NCBI RefSeq assembly: GCF_900109545.1
Contig: NZ_FOAP01000001.1
Coordinates: 124,001 to 188,000 of the forward strand
Reading direction: 5' to 3'
DNA length: 64,000 bases
DNA from: Stigmatella aurantiaca
GTDB lineage: Bacteria; Myxococcota; Myxococcia; Myxococcales; Myxococcaceae
Every line of letters starts with the position of its first letter. Positions within the stretch are counted from its first letter, which is position 1. The notes under the pieces were generated by a model. That model was not told where the DNA came from and did not search any database. It worked only from the letters and a program-made list of their open reading frames with translations. The position numbers and the translations under genes are program-made. This document shows, in pieces, positions 17,114 through 26,097 of this stretch.

Positions 17114-17692
17114 ATGAACCAGAAGACGGAGCAGAAGCTGAAGTCCCGGGAGGCCATTCTGGCCTCCGCCGCGGCGCTCCTGCGTGAGCGGGGCATCCGG
17201 GCCAGCTCGGTGAGCGACGTCATGAAGGGCGCGGGCCTCACGGTGGGCGGCTTCTACAACCACTTCGACTCGAAGGAGGACCTCTTCGCCGCCACCATTC
17301 GCAGCTCGGCGAGCATCATGTGGAACAAGCTGCTCGCGACCGCCAAGGGCGAGTCGCCCCGGGAGCGGGTGATGAGCGTGCTGGGCCGCTACCTCTCGCG
17401 CACCCACCGGGACAACGCGGAGCCAGGATGTCTGCTGCCCAACACCGTGCCCGAGGCTTCCCGGGAAGGGGAGCCGTACCTGAGCGCCCTGGAAGCCGAG
17501 CTGGCCGGGTTCGTGAAGTCGTTGAGCGAGCTGCTCAGCGAGGGGAGCGGGCGCAGGGAGAAAGCGGTCGGACTGATTGCGCTGATGTACGGCGCGCTCT
17601 CGCTGGCCCGGGCCGTCCGGGGCACGCCGCTCAGTGACGAGTTCTTGCAGGCGGCGAAGAGGCTCGCCGAGAGATCGCTCGCCGAGGATTGA
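17114..17692 (+). CDS. TetR/AcrR-family transcriptional regulator
   Basis: A typical TetR helix-turn-helix occupies residues 10-55 ([40 protein letters not shown]), followed by a helical ligand-binding C-terminal half with a Cys ([12 protein letters not shown]) as in the TetR_C family often seen with YcdC/NemR-like proteins. It lies 2 bases after the thiolase stop (TGAGCATG), so it is part of the same operon and likely its repressor. Confidence 0.92.
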   Translation: MNQKTEQKLKSREAILASAAALLRERGIRASSVSDVMKGAGLTVGGFYNHFDSKEDLFAATIRSSASIMWNKLLATAKGESPRERVMSVLGRYLSRTHRDNAEPGCLLPNTVPEASREGEPYLSALEAELAGFVKSLSELLSEGSGRREKAVGLIALMYGALSLARAVRGTPLSDEFLQAAKRLAERSLAED

Positions 17693-17749
17693 GCTTCGGG
17701 GTGGAACGTCTAAGGTCTCCCATTCCTGGCAACATTCGAGGAGTGGGTG

Positions 17750-18778
17750 ATGGGAATCTTTCAAGCCTTGGGGCTGGAGCTCGCGGGTCTGGGCGCCGGT
17801 CTTTTCGCCGGCGCATTGGCCTGGTTCGCGGTGCGGTGTGTCCTTACCGGTTTCTTCAGCGTGGACCAGAGCGAGCGGGCGGTGAAGGTCCGGTTCGGCC
17901 GCGCCGTGCGCCTGGCCGGTGAGCCCACGACGAAGACCGGGCCCGTCAGCGAGGGGCTGGCCCGCGCGGACGAGGACCGCTACGTCTACCCGCGGGTGGA
18001 AGTGATTCCGCCCGGGGGCCCGTACTTCAAGTGGCCCTGGGAGCGGGTGGTCAAGGTCTCGGTGGCCACCCAGACGCTCAACATGGCCTATGATCCCGAG
18101 TCCTCCGATGCCAACGAGGGCGGCACGGTGCTGGAGGCGGTGACGAAGGACCAGCTCAACACCGGGCTCACCGGGCAGATCCGCTACCGCGTCTCGGAGC
18201 AGAACCTCTACGCCTACCTGTTCGCCGTGAAGAACCCCATCGCGCACGTGATGGGCTACTTCATCTCCATCCTGCGCGAGCGCATCGCCAGCTTCGAGGC
18301 TCCGCCCCCGGTGGCCGAGGAGGGCACGGTGCAGGCGGTCGAGGCGATGGCCGTGTCCGGCGTCTCCATCAATGACTTGCGCAAGAACATGCGCGACCTC
18401 AATGAGCACATGCTCCGGGAGAGCCGGGGCAGTCTGTCGCGCTATGGCATCGTGCTGGATGCCTCGCTCATCACCGGCATTGATCCGCCCGCGGAGGTGG
18501 ACTCCGCGCTCGCGGCCATCAACACCGCGCACAACCATGTCTCCTCCGACATCAGCCTGGCGCAGGCCGCGGCGGATCAGAAAATCGTCCAATCGCACCG
18601 GGCGGTGGAGCTGGAGACCCTGAAGGCCCAGGCGGAGGTGGAGCCGCTGGTGGCCATGTCCGCCCAGCTCTCCCTGCTCAAGCAGAGCGGCCCCGGAGCC
18701 CTGGAGGCCTACCTGCGCAACATCCGCCTCGGCCTCTTCTCCAAGGCCAGCCAGGTGGTGATGGGGGTGAAGCCATGA
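17750..18778 (+). CDS. SPFH/band 7 membrane protein (HflK-like)
   Basis: One N-terminal hydrophobic segment ([20 protein letters not shown]) is followed by a band 7/SPFH domain ([16 protein letters not shown] at about residue 40; [26 protein letters not shown]). A helical segment with repeated A/E/Q residues ([20 protein letters not shown]) at the C-terminal side is typical of HflK/stomatin oligomers. It was assigned the ATG at 17750, with GAGGAG 6 bases upstream; a GTG at 17747 adds one residue. The next SPFH gene overlaps its stop, indicating a hetero-oligomeric pair. Confidence 0.88.
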   Translation: MGIFQALGLELAGLGAGLFAGALAWFAVRCVLTGFFSVDQSERAVKVRFGRAVRLAGEPTTKTGPVSEGLARADEDRYVYPRVEVIPPGGPYFKWPWERVVKVSVATQTLNMAYDPESSDANEGGTVLEAVTKDQLNTGLTGQIRYRVSEQNLYAYLFAVKNPIAHVMGYFISILRERIASFEAPPPVAEEGTVQAVEAMAVSGVSINDLRKNMRDLNEHMLRESRGSLSRYGIVLDASLITGIDPPAEVDSALAAINTAHNHVSSDISLAQAAADQKIVQSHRAVELETLKAQAEVEPLVAMSAQLSLLKQSGPGALEAYLRNIRLGLFSKASQVVMGVKP

Positions 18779-19677
18779 GCGGCTTCGTCGTGGGCGCGGT
18801 CCTGGGGTTCCTGGTGATGCTGATGGGCGTCCCCATGCTGCTGGGGGTCTGCCGGATGCTGGGGCTCTACGCGATCGTGGAGGAGCGCACCTGCCGGGTC
18901 TATGTGCTGCTGGGCCAGGTGGTGGCGGTGCTGGATGAGCCCGGCCTGCACTTCCTGTTGCCCCGGCTCGGGTGGAAGGCGCTGCTGGTGAACTGGTTTG
19001 GGCGCTGCCAGGTGATTGATCTGCGCACGGACCAGCAGTACCTGCGCAGCCAGCCGGTGAACTCCGAGGAGGGCGCGCCCATGGGGATCGGCATCTGGTA
19101 CGAGATGTCCATCTCGGATCCCCTCAAGTACCTGTTCGAGAACGCGGACCCCCGGGGGTCGCTGGCCTCCAACGTGAGCAACGCCACGGTGCGCTGCCTG
19201 TCCAACATGAAGCTCGCCCGGATGATGGAGAACCGGCACGAGATGAGCCGCACGGTGCGCGCCGAGGTCTCCCCCATGTCGCATGCCTATGGCTACCAGC
19301 TGGGCTCGGTCTACATCCGCAAGGTGCACTTCCGCGACCAGGGGATGATTCACCAGATCGAAGAGAAGGTCGTGAACCGGCTGCGGCAGGTGACGTCGGC
19401 CATCCGCCAGGATGGCGCCAACCAGGTGAGCATCCTCACCAGCTCCGCCGACCGCCGGGCCGCCATCGAGTTCGCCAAGGCGGCGGCCCTGCGCCCGCGC
19501 ATCGTGGGCGAGGCCCTGCAGCGCATCTCCCACGATCCGGAGGTCGCCTCGGCGATGTTCGAGATCCTGGAGCTGCAGCGGCTCCAGGAGGGCTCCGCGA
19601 AGCTGATCCTCATTCCGGAGAACCAGAAGGAGGGGCTGCTCGCGCAGATGCTGGTGGCGTCCCCGGTGGGGCGCTAG
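18775..19677 (+). CDS. SPFH/band 7 membrane protein (HflC-like partner)
   Basis: The start overlaps the stop of the first SPFH gene (ATGA). It has an N-terminal membrane segment ([19 protein letters not shown]), an SPFH domain ([39 protein letters not shown]), and a helical C-terminus. Together the two proteins resemble the HflK-HflC pair that caps the FtsH protease in the inner membrane, but no ftsH lies nearby. Family assignment is firm; function in this organism is inferred. The stop directly abuts the stop of the convergent SDR gene. Confidence 0.87.
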   Translation: MSGFVVGAVLGFLVMLMGVPMLLGVCRMLGLYAIVEERTCRVYVLLGQVVAVLDEPGLHFLLPRLGWKALLVNWFGRCQVIDLRTDQQYLRSQPVNSEEGAPMGIGIWYEMSISDPLKYLFENADPRGSLASNVSNATVRCLSNMKLARMMENRHEMSRTVRAEVSPMSHAYGYQLGSVYIRKVHFRDQGMIHQIEEKVVNRLRQVTSAIRQDGANQVSILTSSADRRAAIEFAKAAALRPRIVGEALQRISHDPEVASAMFEILELQRLQEGSAKLILIPENQKEGLLAQMLVASPVGR

Positions 19678-20445
19678 TCAGAAGGCGCGGCCCTGGCCTC
19701 CATCGACGGGCAGGGTGGCTCCGGTCACCCAGCGCGCGCGCTCCGAGCACAGGAAGGTGACGACATCCGCCACCTCCTCGGGTGTTCCGAAGCGGCCCCA
19801 GGGCATCTCCTCGCGCAGCAGCTTCTCCACCTTCTCGGGCTGGGCCTTCTGGCGCCGGTCCCAGCTTCCGCCCGGAAAGAGGATGGAGCCGGGGGCCACG
19901 CCGTTCACCCGGATGCGGTAGCGCGCCAGGTCGATGGCCATCTCCTTGGTCAGGGCGGTGAGCCCCGCCTTGGCGGCGGTGTAGGGCGCGCTGGTGGCGT
20001 ACTCCCGGCCGTAGATGGAGTTGATGTGCACGATGCAGCCGCCGCGCTCGCGCATGGTCTCCACGGCGCGCTGGCTGCACCACACGGCGGCCAGGAGGTT
20101 GCGGTCCAGCACGTCCGTCCACTGGGCCGCGGTGGCGTGCTCGAAGGAGCCCGCGCCGCCGCTGCCCCCCACGTTGTTGACGAGGATGTCCACGGTGCCG
20201 AACGCGTGGACCGTGGCATCCACCGCGGCCTGGGCCCCCTCGGGCGTGGCCACGTCCCCCACGGCGGTGGTGACCTGGGCGCCTTCTGCCCGGAGCTCCG
20301 CGGCCGTCTGTTCCAGGGGCTCCGCGTTCCGGGCGCTCAGGCACAGCCGTGCCCCCTCCCGTGCCAGCGCGAATGCGATGGCGCGCCCGATGCCTCGGCT
20401 GCTGCCGGTGACGAGTGCCGCCTTGCCCGTGAGTTCCAGGTTCAT
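19678..20445 (-). CDS. SDR-family short-chain dehydrogenase/reductase
   Basis: A classical SDR of 255 residues: NAD(P)-binding TGSSRGIGRAIAFAL, NNVGG in the fourth strand, Ser of the catalytic triad in HINSIYG, and YTAAKAGLTALTKEM with the catalytic Tyr-x-x-x-Lys. ATG 20445 starts at the conserved N-terminus (MNLELTGKAALVTGS). The substrate is unknown. The gene is divergent from the DUF885 gene across 32 bases. Confidence 0.92.
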   Translation of the reverse strand: MNLELTGKAALVTGSSRGIGRAIAFALAREGARLCLSARNAEPLEQTAAELRAEGAQVTTAVGDVATPEGAQAAVDATVHAFGTVDILVNNVGGSGGAGSFEHATAAQWTDVLDRNLLAAVWCSQRAVETMRERGGCIVHINSIYGREYATSAPYTAAKAGLTALTKEMAIDLARYRIRVNGVAPGSILFPGGSWDRRQKAQPEKVEKLLREEMPWGRFGTPEEVADVVTFLCSERARWVTGATLPVDGGQGRAF

Positions 20446-20477
20446 GCCGGGGGTTTTACCTGAAAGACTCGGCACCC

Positions 20478-22268
20478 ATGAACGCCCGGCTCACGTTGGT
20501 GGTGGTGGGGTGGCTGGCTTCGGCCTGTACCCCTTCTTCCGCAGTTCGTCCGTCCTCCGCTGAGGCCTTGGCCCCCGAGGATGCGCGCTTCACCGCCCTC
20601 CTGGCGGAGGACTGGGAGAAGAACCTGCGTGAGTACCCCACGCTCGCCACGTTCGTGGGGGATCCCCGTTACAACGGCCTGCTGACGGACGAGTCCTTCG
20701 AGGCCATCGCCCGCCGCAAGCAGGAGCAGCGGGAGCTGCTCGAGCGGGTGAAGGGAATTGACCGCTCGCGCCTGTCGCCCGCCCAGCGCCTCAACTACGA
20801 GCTCTTCCGCCAGGAGGTGGAGAGCGGCCTCGAAGGCCAGCGCTTTCCCGAGGAGTACCTGCAGATCAGCCAGCTCGGCGGCGTCCACAACCAGATGGCG
20901 GAGCTGGCGCAGGGCACGCCCAAGCGCACGGTGAAGGACTTCCAGGACTTCGTGAAGCGCCTGCGCGCGGTGCCGGTGATGGTGGATCAGTCCCTCGCGC
21001 TGATGCGCAAGGGGCTGGAGACCGGGGTGACGCCCCCGAAGGTGACGCTGCGTGAGGTGGCGGGCCTCATCCGCAACCAGATCGTCGAGGCCCCCGAGCA
21101 GAGCCCCATCTACCGGGCCCTCTTCGAGGGCTTTCCGCCGTCCTTGAAGGCGGAGGAGGCCTCACTGCGCGCCGAGGTGGCCACGGCCCTGCGCGAGGCG
21201 GTGGTGCCCGCCTACCGGAAGCTGCTCGTCTTCTTCGAGACCGAGTACTCCCCGCGGGCGCGGGAGTCGATCGCCATGTCCGCGCTGCCGGACGGGGCCG
21301 CCTGGTACGCCTACCGGGTGAAGGAGCTGACCACCACGGACCTGACGCCCGAGGCGATTCACCAGCTGGGTCTGGCCGAGGTGAAGCGCATCCGCGCGGA
21401 GATGGAGAAGGTGAAGGCCGAGGCGGGCTTCCAGGGCTCCCTGGCGCAGTTCTCCCAGTTCCTGCTCAAGGACCCGCGCTTCTCCTTCCGCTCGAAGCAG
21501 GAGCTGTTGATGACGTACCGGGACCTGACCAAGCGCCTGGATCCCGAGCTGCCCAAGCTGTTCCGCGTCCTCCCGCGCCTGCCCTACGGCGTGCTGCCCA
21601 TCCCCGAGTACTCGGAGAAGACGATGTCCGCCGGCTACTACATGCCGGGCTCGCTGGAGGTGGGCCGCGCCGGGTACTTCTTCGTCAACACCTATGACTT
21701 GCCCTCCCGGTCCACGTGGATGGTGGACGCGCTGGTGCTGCACGAGACCGTGCCGGGGCACCACTTCCAGATTGCCCTCGCGCAGGAGCAGGGCGGGGTG
21801 CCTGCGTTCCGCCGCCACGGCTACTACGGGGCGTTCATCGAGGGCTGGGGCCTCTATGCCGAGTCGCTCGGTGCCGAGCTGGGCGCCTACCGGGACCCCT
21901 ATGCGAAGTTTGGCCGGCTGGCCTCGGAGATGCTGCGCTCTATCCGGCTGGTGGTGGACACGGGGCTTCACTCCCAGGGCTGGAGCCGCGAGCAGGCCCT
22001 CGCGTTCTTCCGGGAGCACTCCGGCGAGCCCGAGCACGATCTCACCGTCGAGGTGGACCGCTACATCGTCAATCCCGGCCAGGCCCTTTGCTACAAGCTG
22101 GGCGAGCTGAAGATCCAGGAGCTGCGTGCCTTCGCCACCCGCGAGCTGGGCGCCCGCTTCGATGTGCGCGCCTTCCACGAGGTGGTGCTGCGCGCAGGCG
22201 CGCTGCCCTTGCCCGTGCTGGAGCAGCAGGTGAAGGCGTGGGTGACCCAGGCGCCTCTCGCACCCTGA
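20478..22268 (+). CDS. DUF885 family lipoprotein (probable metallopeptidase)
   Basis: A lipobox (WLASACTP) marks an exported lipoprotein. The DUF885 family is recognised by HETVPGHHFQ (about residue 421) and EGWGLYAESLG, the likely zinc-binding and downstream Glu motifs, within a mostly helical 596-residue protein. From the HExxxGHH form it is expected to act as a peptidase on the cell surface or in the periplasm, but substrates are not known. Confidence 0.9.
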   Translation: MNARLTLVVVGWLASACTPSSAVRPSSAEALAPEDARFTALLAEDWEKNLREYPTLATFVGDPRYNGLLTDESFEAIARRKQEQRELLERVKGIDRSRLSPAQRLNYELFRQEVESGLEGQRFPEEYLQISQLGGVHNQMAELAQGTPKRTVKDFQDFVKRLRAVPVMVDQSLALMRKGLETGVTPPKVTLREVAGLIRNQIVEAPEQSPIYRALFEGFPPSLKAEEASLRAEVATALREAVVPAYRKLLVFFETEYSPRARESIAMSALPDGAAWYAYRVKELTTTDLTPEAIHQLGLAEVKRIRAEMEKVKAEAGFQGSLAQFSQFLLKDPRFSFRSKQELLMTYRDLTKRLDPELPKLFRVLPRLPYGVLPIPEYSEKTMSAGYYMPGSLEVGRAGYFFVNTYDLPSRSTWMVDALVLHETVPGHHFQIALAQEQGGVPAFRRHGYYGAFIEGWGLYAESLGAELGAYRDPYAKFGRLASEMLRSIRLVVDTGLHSQGWSREQALAFFREHSGEPEHDLTVEVDRYIVNPGQALCYKLGELKIQELRAFATRELGARFDVRAFHEVVLRAGALPLPVLEQQVKAWVTQAPLAP

Positions 22269-22331
22269 AATTCCGGTAAATTCATTTTTCTGTTGTCCTT
22301 TGCGCGTCCAGAGGGCATAGAAAAATACAAT

Positions 22332-23297
22332 ATGAACGCAACCGCTCGAACTGGCACGCATGCTTCAGCTGGGTGGACGCCGTGGGGCCTGCAAGGAAAC
22401 TCCAGTGGTTCTCAGGACTTGCCCACGTTGAATGTGGGGGGCCCGTCCGAGAGCCGTCCGCTGGAGAAGGGGCTCTTCGCCGAGCGGTACGCGTTGCGGC
22501 GGGTGATTGGCCGGGGCGGGATGGGGACGGTGTACCAGGCGTGGGATGAGCTGTGCGGCCAGTCCGTGGCGCTGAAGGTGCTGGAGGCCACGGGCCCGCT
22601 GAGCCCCGTGGCACAGGAGCGCTTCCGCCGGGAGGCGAAGCTGGCGCGGCGCATCTGCCATCTCAACGTGGCCCGCGTGTTCGAGCTGGGCAGCCACGAG
22701 GGGCGCTCCTTCCTCACCATGGAGTTCGTGGAGGGGGAGGACCTGAGGACCCTGCTGGCGCGCGAGGGCGTGCTCTCCCCGGTGCGCGCGGCGCGGCTGG
22801 CGGTGGAGGTGTGCTCCGGGCTGGGGGCCGCGCACCAGGCGTCGGTGGCCCACCGGGACCTGAAGCCGGCCAACGTGCTGGTGGAGCGCGGCGGCCGGGT
22901 GGTGCTGACGGACTTCGGCATCGCGCGCGCGCTGGAGGACTCGAACGAGGAGGGGCTCACGCGCATTCACGGCGTGGTGGGCACCCCGCAGTACATGGCG
23001 CCCGAGCAGCTCACCGAGGGCAAGGTGGATGCGCGCACGGACCTCTACGCGGTGGGGCTGCTGCTCTTCGAGATGCTGGTGGGGCAGCCCGCGTTCGCCC
23101 AGGCGACGTCCCTCAAGGCCGCCTTCGAGCGCCTGTCGGCCCCGCCTCCGGACCCGCGCAATCATCACCGTGACGTGCCCCCGGAGCTCGCGCGGGTGGT
23201 GCGCCAGTGCCTGTCCGTGTCGCCCTCGGGGCGGCCCTCGGACGCCCGCGAGGTGGCCCGGGCGCTGGAGACGTGGTTGACGGGAGGCAGCGCCTGA
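22332..23297 (+). CDS. Soluble Ser/Thr protein kinase
   Basis: About 321 residues: a short disordered leader (residues 1-45), then a Hanks kinase with the glycine loop VIGRGGMGTVYQAWD, Lys in VALKVLE, HRDLKPANV, DFGIAR, GTPQYMAPEQ, and the standard subdomain ending. No membrane segment or C-terminal sensor domain is seen, unlike the kinase at 2283, so it is cytoplasmic and regulated through partners. A candidate promoter TTGTCC-17-CATAGA (22293-22321) is weak. Base composition of the upstream 60 bases is noticeably more AT-rich than the coding region. Confidence 0.93.
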   Translation: MNATARTGTHASAGWTPWGLQGNSSGSQDLPTLNVGGPSESRPLEKGLFAERYALRRVIGRGGMGTVYQAWDELCGQSVALKVLEATGPLSPVAQERFRREAKLARRICHLNVARVFELGSHEGRSFLTMEFVEGEDLRTLLAREGVLSPVRAARLAVEVCSGLGAAHQASVAHRDLKPANVLVERGGRVVLTDFGIARALEDSNEEGLTRIHGVVGTPQYMAPEQLTEGKVDARTDLYAVGLLLFEMLVGQPAFAQATSLKAAFERLSAPPPDPRNHHRDVPPELARVVRQCLSVSPSGRPSDAREVARALETWLTGGSA

Positions 23298-23313
23298 GTC
23301 TCTGCTCGGGGCC

Positions 23314-24387
23314 ATGCCCATCACCCGCGTTGAGCCGCATGAGGCGTTCCTGCGCGTCCACTTCGCTCCGGGCGAGAGCCCCCGCCACGCCGACTTTCAC
23401 TGGTTCTGGCTGAGGCACAACTCCGAGCTCGACCGGCACCCGCTCACCCAGGAGCGCATCGTCTGTTCGTCCGAGCTGCCGCTCGACCCCGAGCCGCGCA
23501 GCGTGCGCATCGCCGAGGGGGCGGATGCGCTCGACATCGACTGGGGAGGCCGCTCCGACGGCAAGGTGAGCCGCTACGCCACCGAGTGGCTCCGGGCGCA
23601 TGCCTATGCGGCCGACCAGGAGGCGCCCGCGGCGCCCCCGTCCAACAGCGAGGCGGTGACGGTGGACTTCGCGCGCCTGAAGGAGCCGCTCGGGCCCACG
23701 ATTCTGCGCGCACTGGAGCAGCAAGGGCTGCTCATCGTCCGGGGCTATGGGACGGACACCGAGGCCCTCATCGAGACGATTGGCCAGCAGGGCCTGTCCG
23801 TCATCGAGACCCACTTCGGCCGCATCGAGGACCTGCGCACCGACAACACGACGAACCGCAACACGGACCAGCTCGGCTACACCGACAGCGCCGTCCAGCT
23901 CCACACCGACCAGCCCTTCTTGGAGCGCCCTCCGCGCTACCAGCTGCTGCACTCGCAGCGGCCCGCGGAGACGGGCGGGGCCAACGCGGTGGTGGATGCG
24001 CTCGCCGCGGCCCGGTACCTGGCCGCGCTGGACCGGCCGGCGTTCGACTTGCTGCGCACGGTGCCGGTGACGTTCCACCGCAAGCAGAAGGCCTTCGAGC
24101 GGGTGCTCGTCTCGCCCATCCTCGACTTCGACGCGCCGGGGGGCTTCCGGGTCCGCTACAGCTACTTCACGCTGGCGCCGCACCGGCGGCCCTTCGCGGA
24201 GATGGAGGCGTGGTACCGGGCCTACAACCGCTTCGCCAGGCTGGTGCGCGACGAGCGCCATCAGTACCGGTTCCTCCTCCAGTCCGGCGACTTCCTCATC
24301 TATGACAACTGGCGGATGCTCCATGCGCGCACGTCCTTCACCGGCGCGCGCTGGGTGAGGGGCGTCTACTTCGACAAGGGGGGCTGA
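23314..24387 (+). CDS. TauD/TfdA-type Fe(II)/2-oxoglutarate dioxygenase (gamma-butyrobetaine hydroxylase-like)
   Basis: The N-terminal 90 residues match a GBBH-like N-terminal domain ([12 protein letters not shown]), and residues 110-357 form a TauD-type jelly roll with the iron ligands in LHTDQPF (about 195) and LHARTSF (about 335), plus RGVYFD at the end for 2-oxoglutarate binding. In the family the N-terminal domain usually binds zinc through Cys residues of a 'WLRDNCxC' motif; here those Cys are absent (WLRHNSE). It would hydroxylate a small carboxylate or amine; substrate unknown. Confidence 0.87.
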   Translation: MPITRVEPHEAFLRVHFAPGESPRHADFHWFWLRHNSELDRHPLTQERIVCSSELPLDPEPRSVRIAEGADALDIDWGGRSDGKVSRYATEWLRAHAYAADQEAPAAPPSNSEAVTVDFARLKEPLGPTILRALEQQGLLIVRGYGTDTEALIETIGQQGLSVIETHFGRIEDLRTDNTTNRNTDQLGYTDSAVQLHTDQPFLERPPRYQLLHSQRPAETGGANAVVDALAAARYLAALDRPAFDLLRTVPVTFHRKQKAFERVLVSPILDFDAPGGFRVRYSYFTLAPHRRPFAEMEAWYRAYNRFARLVRDERHQYRFLLQSGDFLIYDNWRMLHARTSFTGARWVRGVYFDKGG

Positions 24388-24409
24388 GCGGGCGTCAGGG
24401 CAAGGCGGT

Positions 24410-25465
24410 GTGGACTCCGCCGGGAATTCAGCGGAACATTCCCGGCCAAGCCGGGGGTGTCCTCTGAAGAAGCTGATCAACCAGCCGCAGAACGTGGTGG
24501 CCGAGGCGCTGCGGGGCATGGCCGCCGCGCACGCGGACCTGTTGAGGGTGAACGCCGAGCCGCCGTACCTCGTGCGCCGGGACGCGCCGGTGCAGGGCAA
24601 GGTGGGGATCGTCTCCGGCGGTGGCTCCGGGCATGAGCCCCTGCACGGCGGCTTCGTGGGGGCGGGCATGTTGGATGCGGCCTGTCCCGGGCCGGTGTTC
24701 ACCTCGCCCACGCCGGACCAGATGCTCGCGGCCAGCCATGCGGTCAACGGCGGCGCGGGCGTGCTGCACCTCATCAAGAACTACACCGGGGACTGCCTGA
24801 ACTTCGAGATGGCCGCCGAGCTGGCCCGCGCGGAGGGCATCGAGGTGGAGCAGGTCCTCATCAACGACGATGTGGCGGTGGAGGACAGCCTCTACACCGC
24901 CGGGCGGCGCGGCGTGGGGGCCACGGTGCTGGTGGAGAAGATCGCCGGGGCCGCGGCCGAGCAGCGGCGGCCGCTGAAGGCGGTGGCCGAGGTGGCGCGC
25001 ACGGTGAATGCCCGGAGCCGCAGCATGGGCATGGCGCTCACCTCGTGCACGGTGCCCCAGGCGGGCAAGCCCACCTTCGAACTCGCCGAGGACGAGATGG
25101 AGATCGGCATCGGCATTCACGGCGAGCCGGGCCGCCGCCGGATGAAGCGTGCGTCCGCCGCCGAGGTGGCCGTGATGCTGGTGGAGCCCATCCTGGGGGA
25201 CCTGCCCTTCCGGTCCGGGGATGAGGTGCTGGCGTTCGTGAACGGCATGGGCGGCACGCCCCTGCTCGAGCTGTACATCATGTTCGCCGAGGTGGCCCGC
25301 ATCCTGGAGGGCAAGGGCATCCGCATCGCCCGCAGCCTCGTGGGCCCGTATGTCACCTCGCTGGAGATGGCGGGGTGCTCCGTCACCTTGCTGAAGCTGG
25401 ACGGGGAGTTGCTCCAGCTCTGGGATGCGCCGGTGAAGACGCCCGCGCTGCGCTGGGGGGCATGA
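24410..25465 (+). CDS. dhaK: Dihydroxyacetone kinase subunit DhaK
   Basis: DhaK binds dihydroxyacetone covalently. The sequence has the expected [40 protein letters not shown] and IGIHGEPG with the substrate-binding His. In E. coli it is phosphorylated by DhaL. The frame opens at GTG 24410, but the conserved N-terminus ([11 protein letters not shown]) begins after a CTG at 24464, where the E. coli enzyme has its initiator Met. The CTG has GGGGG 6 bases upstream. Initiation at CTG would give a 333-residue protein, at GTG 24410 351 residues. The gene overlaps dhaL by the ATGA at its stop. Confidence 0.93.
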   Translation: MDSAGNSAEHSRPSRGCPLKKLINQPQNVVAEALRGMAAAHADLLRVNAEPPYLVRRDAPVQGKVGIVSGGGSGHEPLHGGFVGAGMLDAACPGPVFTSPTPDQMLAASHAVNGGAGVLHLIKNYTGDCLNFEMAAELARAEGIEVEQVLINDDVAVEDSLYTAGRRGVGATVLVEKIAGAAAEQRRPLKAVAEVARTVNARSRSMGMALTSCTVPQAGKPTFELAEDEMEIGIGIHGEPGRRRMKRASAAEVAVMLVEPILGDLPFRSGDEVLAFVNGMGGTPLLELYIMFAEVARILEGKGIRIARSLVGPYVTSLEMAGCSVTLLKLDGELLQLWDAPVKTPALRWGA

Positions 25466-26097
25466 CGATGGCGGTGACTCGTGAGGCGGCAGAGCAGTGG
25501 ATCCGGGCGTACGCGGCCGCCATCGCCGAGCATGAGCAGGCCCTCACGCAGCTCGACATGGCCATTGGGGATGGGGACCACGGGACGAACATGCACCGGG
25601 GGTTCCAGGCGGTGGTGTCCCGCCTGCCCACCGTGGCCGAAGGGGACCTGTCCGCCCTGTTCAAGCTGGTGGGCATGACGCTGCTGTCCACCGTGGGGGG
25701 GACCAGCGGTCCGCTCTACGGCACGCTGTTCCTGCAGATGGCCGTGAGGGCCCAGGGCAAAAGCGAGCTGGCGCCCGAGGATTTGGAGGCCGCGCTCCGG
25801 GCAGGCCTGGAGGGCATCATCGCCCGGGGGAAGGCGGCCCCGGGAGACAAGACGATGATCGACGCGCTGAAGCCCGCCCAGGATGCGCTCCGGCTGGCGC
25901 TGAATCAGCAGGCGCCTCTGCCGGAGGCCCTGCGCCGGGCCGAGGAGGCCGCCCGGAAAGGCCGGGATGCCACCACGGCGATGGAGGCGCGCAAGGGACG
26001 CGCCAGCTACCTGGGACCGCGGAGCGTGGGCCATCCGGATCCCGGCGCCACCTCGGCCCACCTGTTGATGGAATGTGCCGCAAGGACGTGGGTGTGA
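25462..26097 (+). CDS. dhaL: Dihydroxyacetone kinase subunit DhaL
   Basis: The nucleotide-binding subunit of the PTS-linked dihydroxyacetone kinase. It shows the metal/ADP-binding motif [15 protein letters not shown] and [21 protein letters not shown], and [17 protein letters not shown], all typical. In this system bound ADP is re-phosphorylated from DhaM rather than exchanged for ATP. It overlaps dhaK by 4 bases and dhaM by a GTGA, so the three are coupled. Confidence 0.95.
   Translation: MTMAVTREAAEQWIRAYAAAIAEHEQALTQLDMAIGDGDHGTNMHRGFQAVVSRLPTVAEGDLSALFKLVGMTLLSTVGGTSGPLYGTLFLQMAVRAQGKSELAPEDLEAALRAGLEGIIARGKAAPGDKTMIDALKPAQDALRLALNQQAPLPEALRRAEEAARKGRDATTAMEARKGRASYLGPRSVGHPDPGATSAHLLMECAARTWV

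Noticed and set aside
17114-17692. The TetR gene as regulator of the SPFH pair
   Set aside because: It is 2 bases from the thiolase and separated from the SPFH genes by its own stop and a new ribosome binding site; control of the thiolase operon is the simpler reading.
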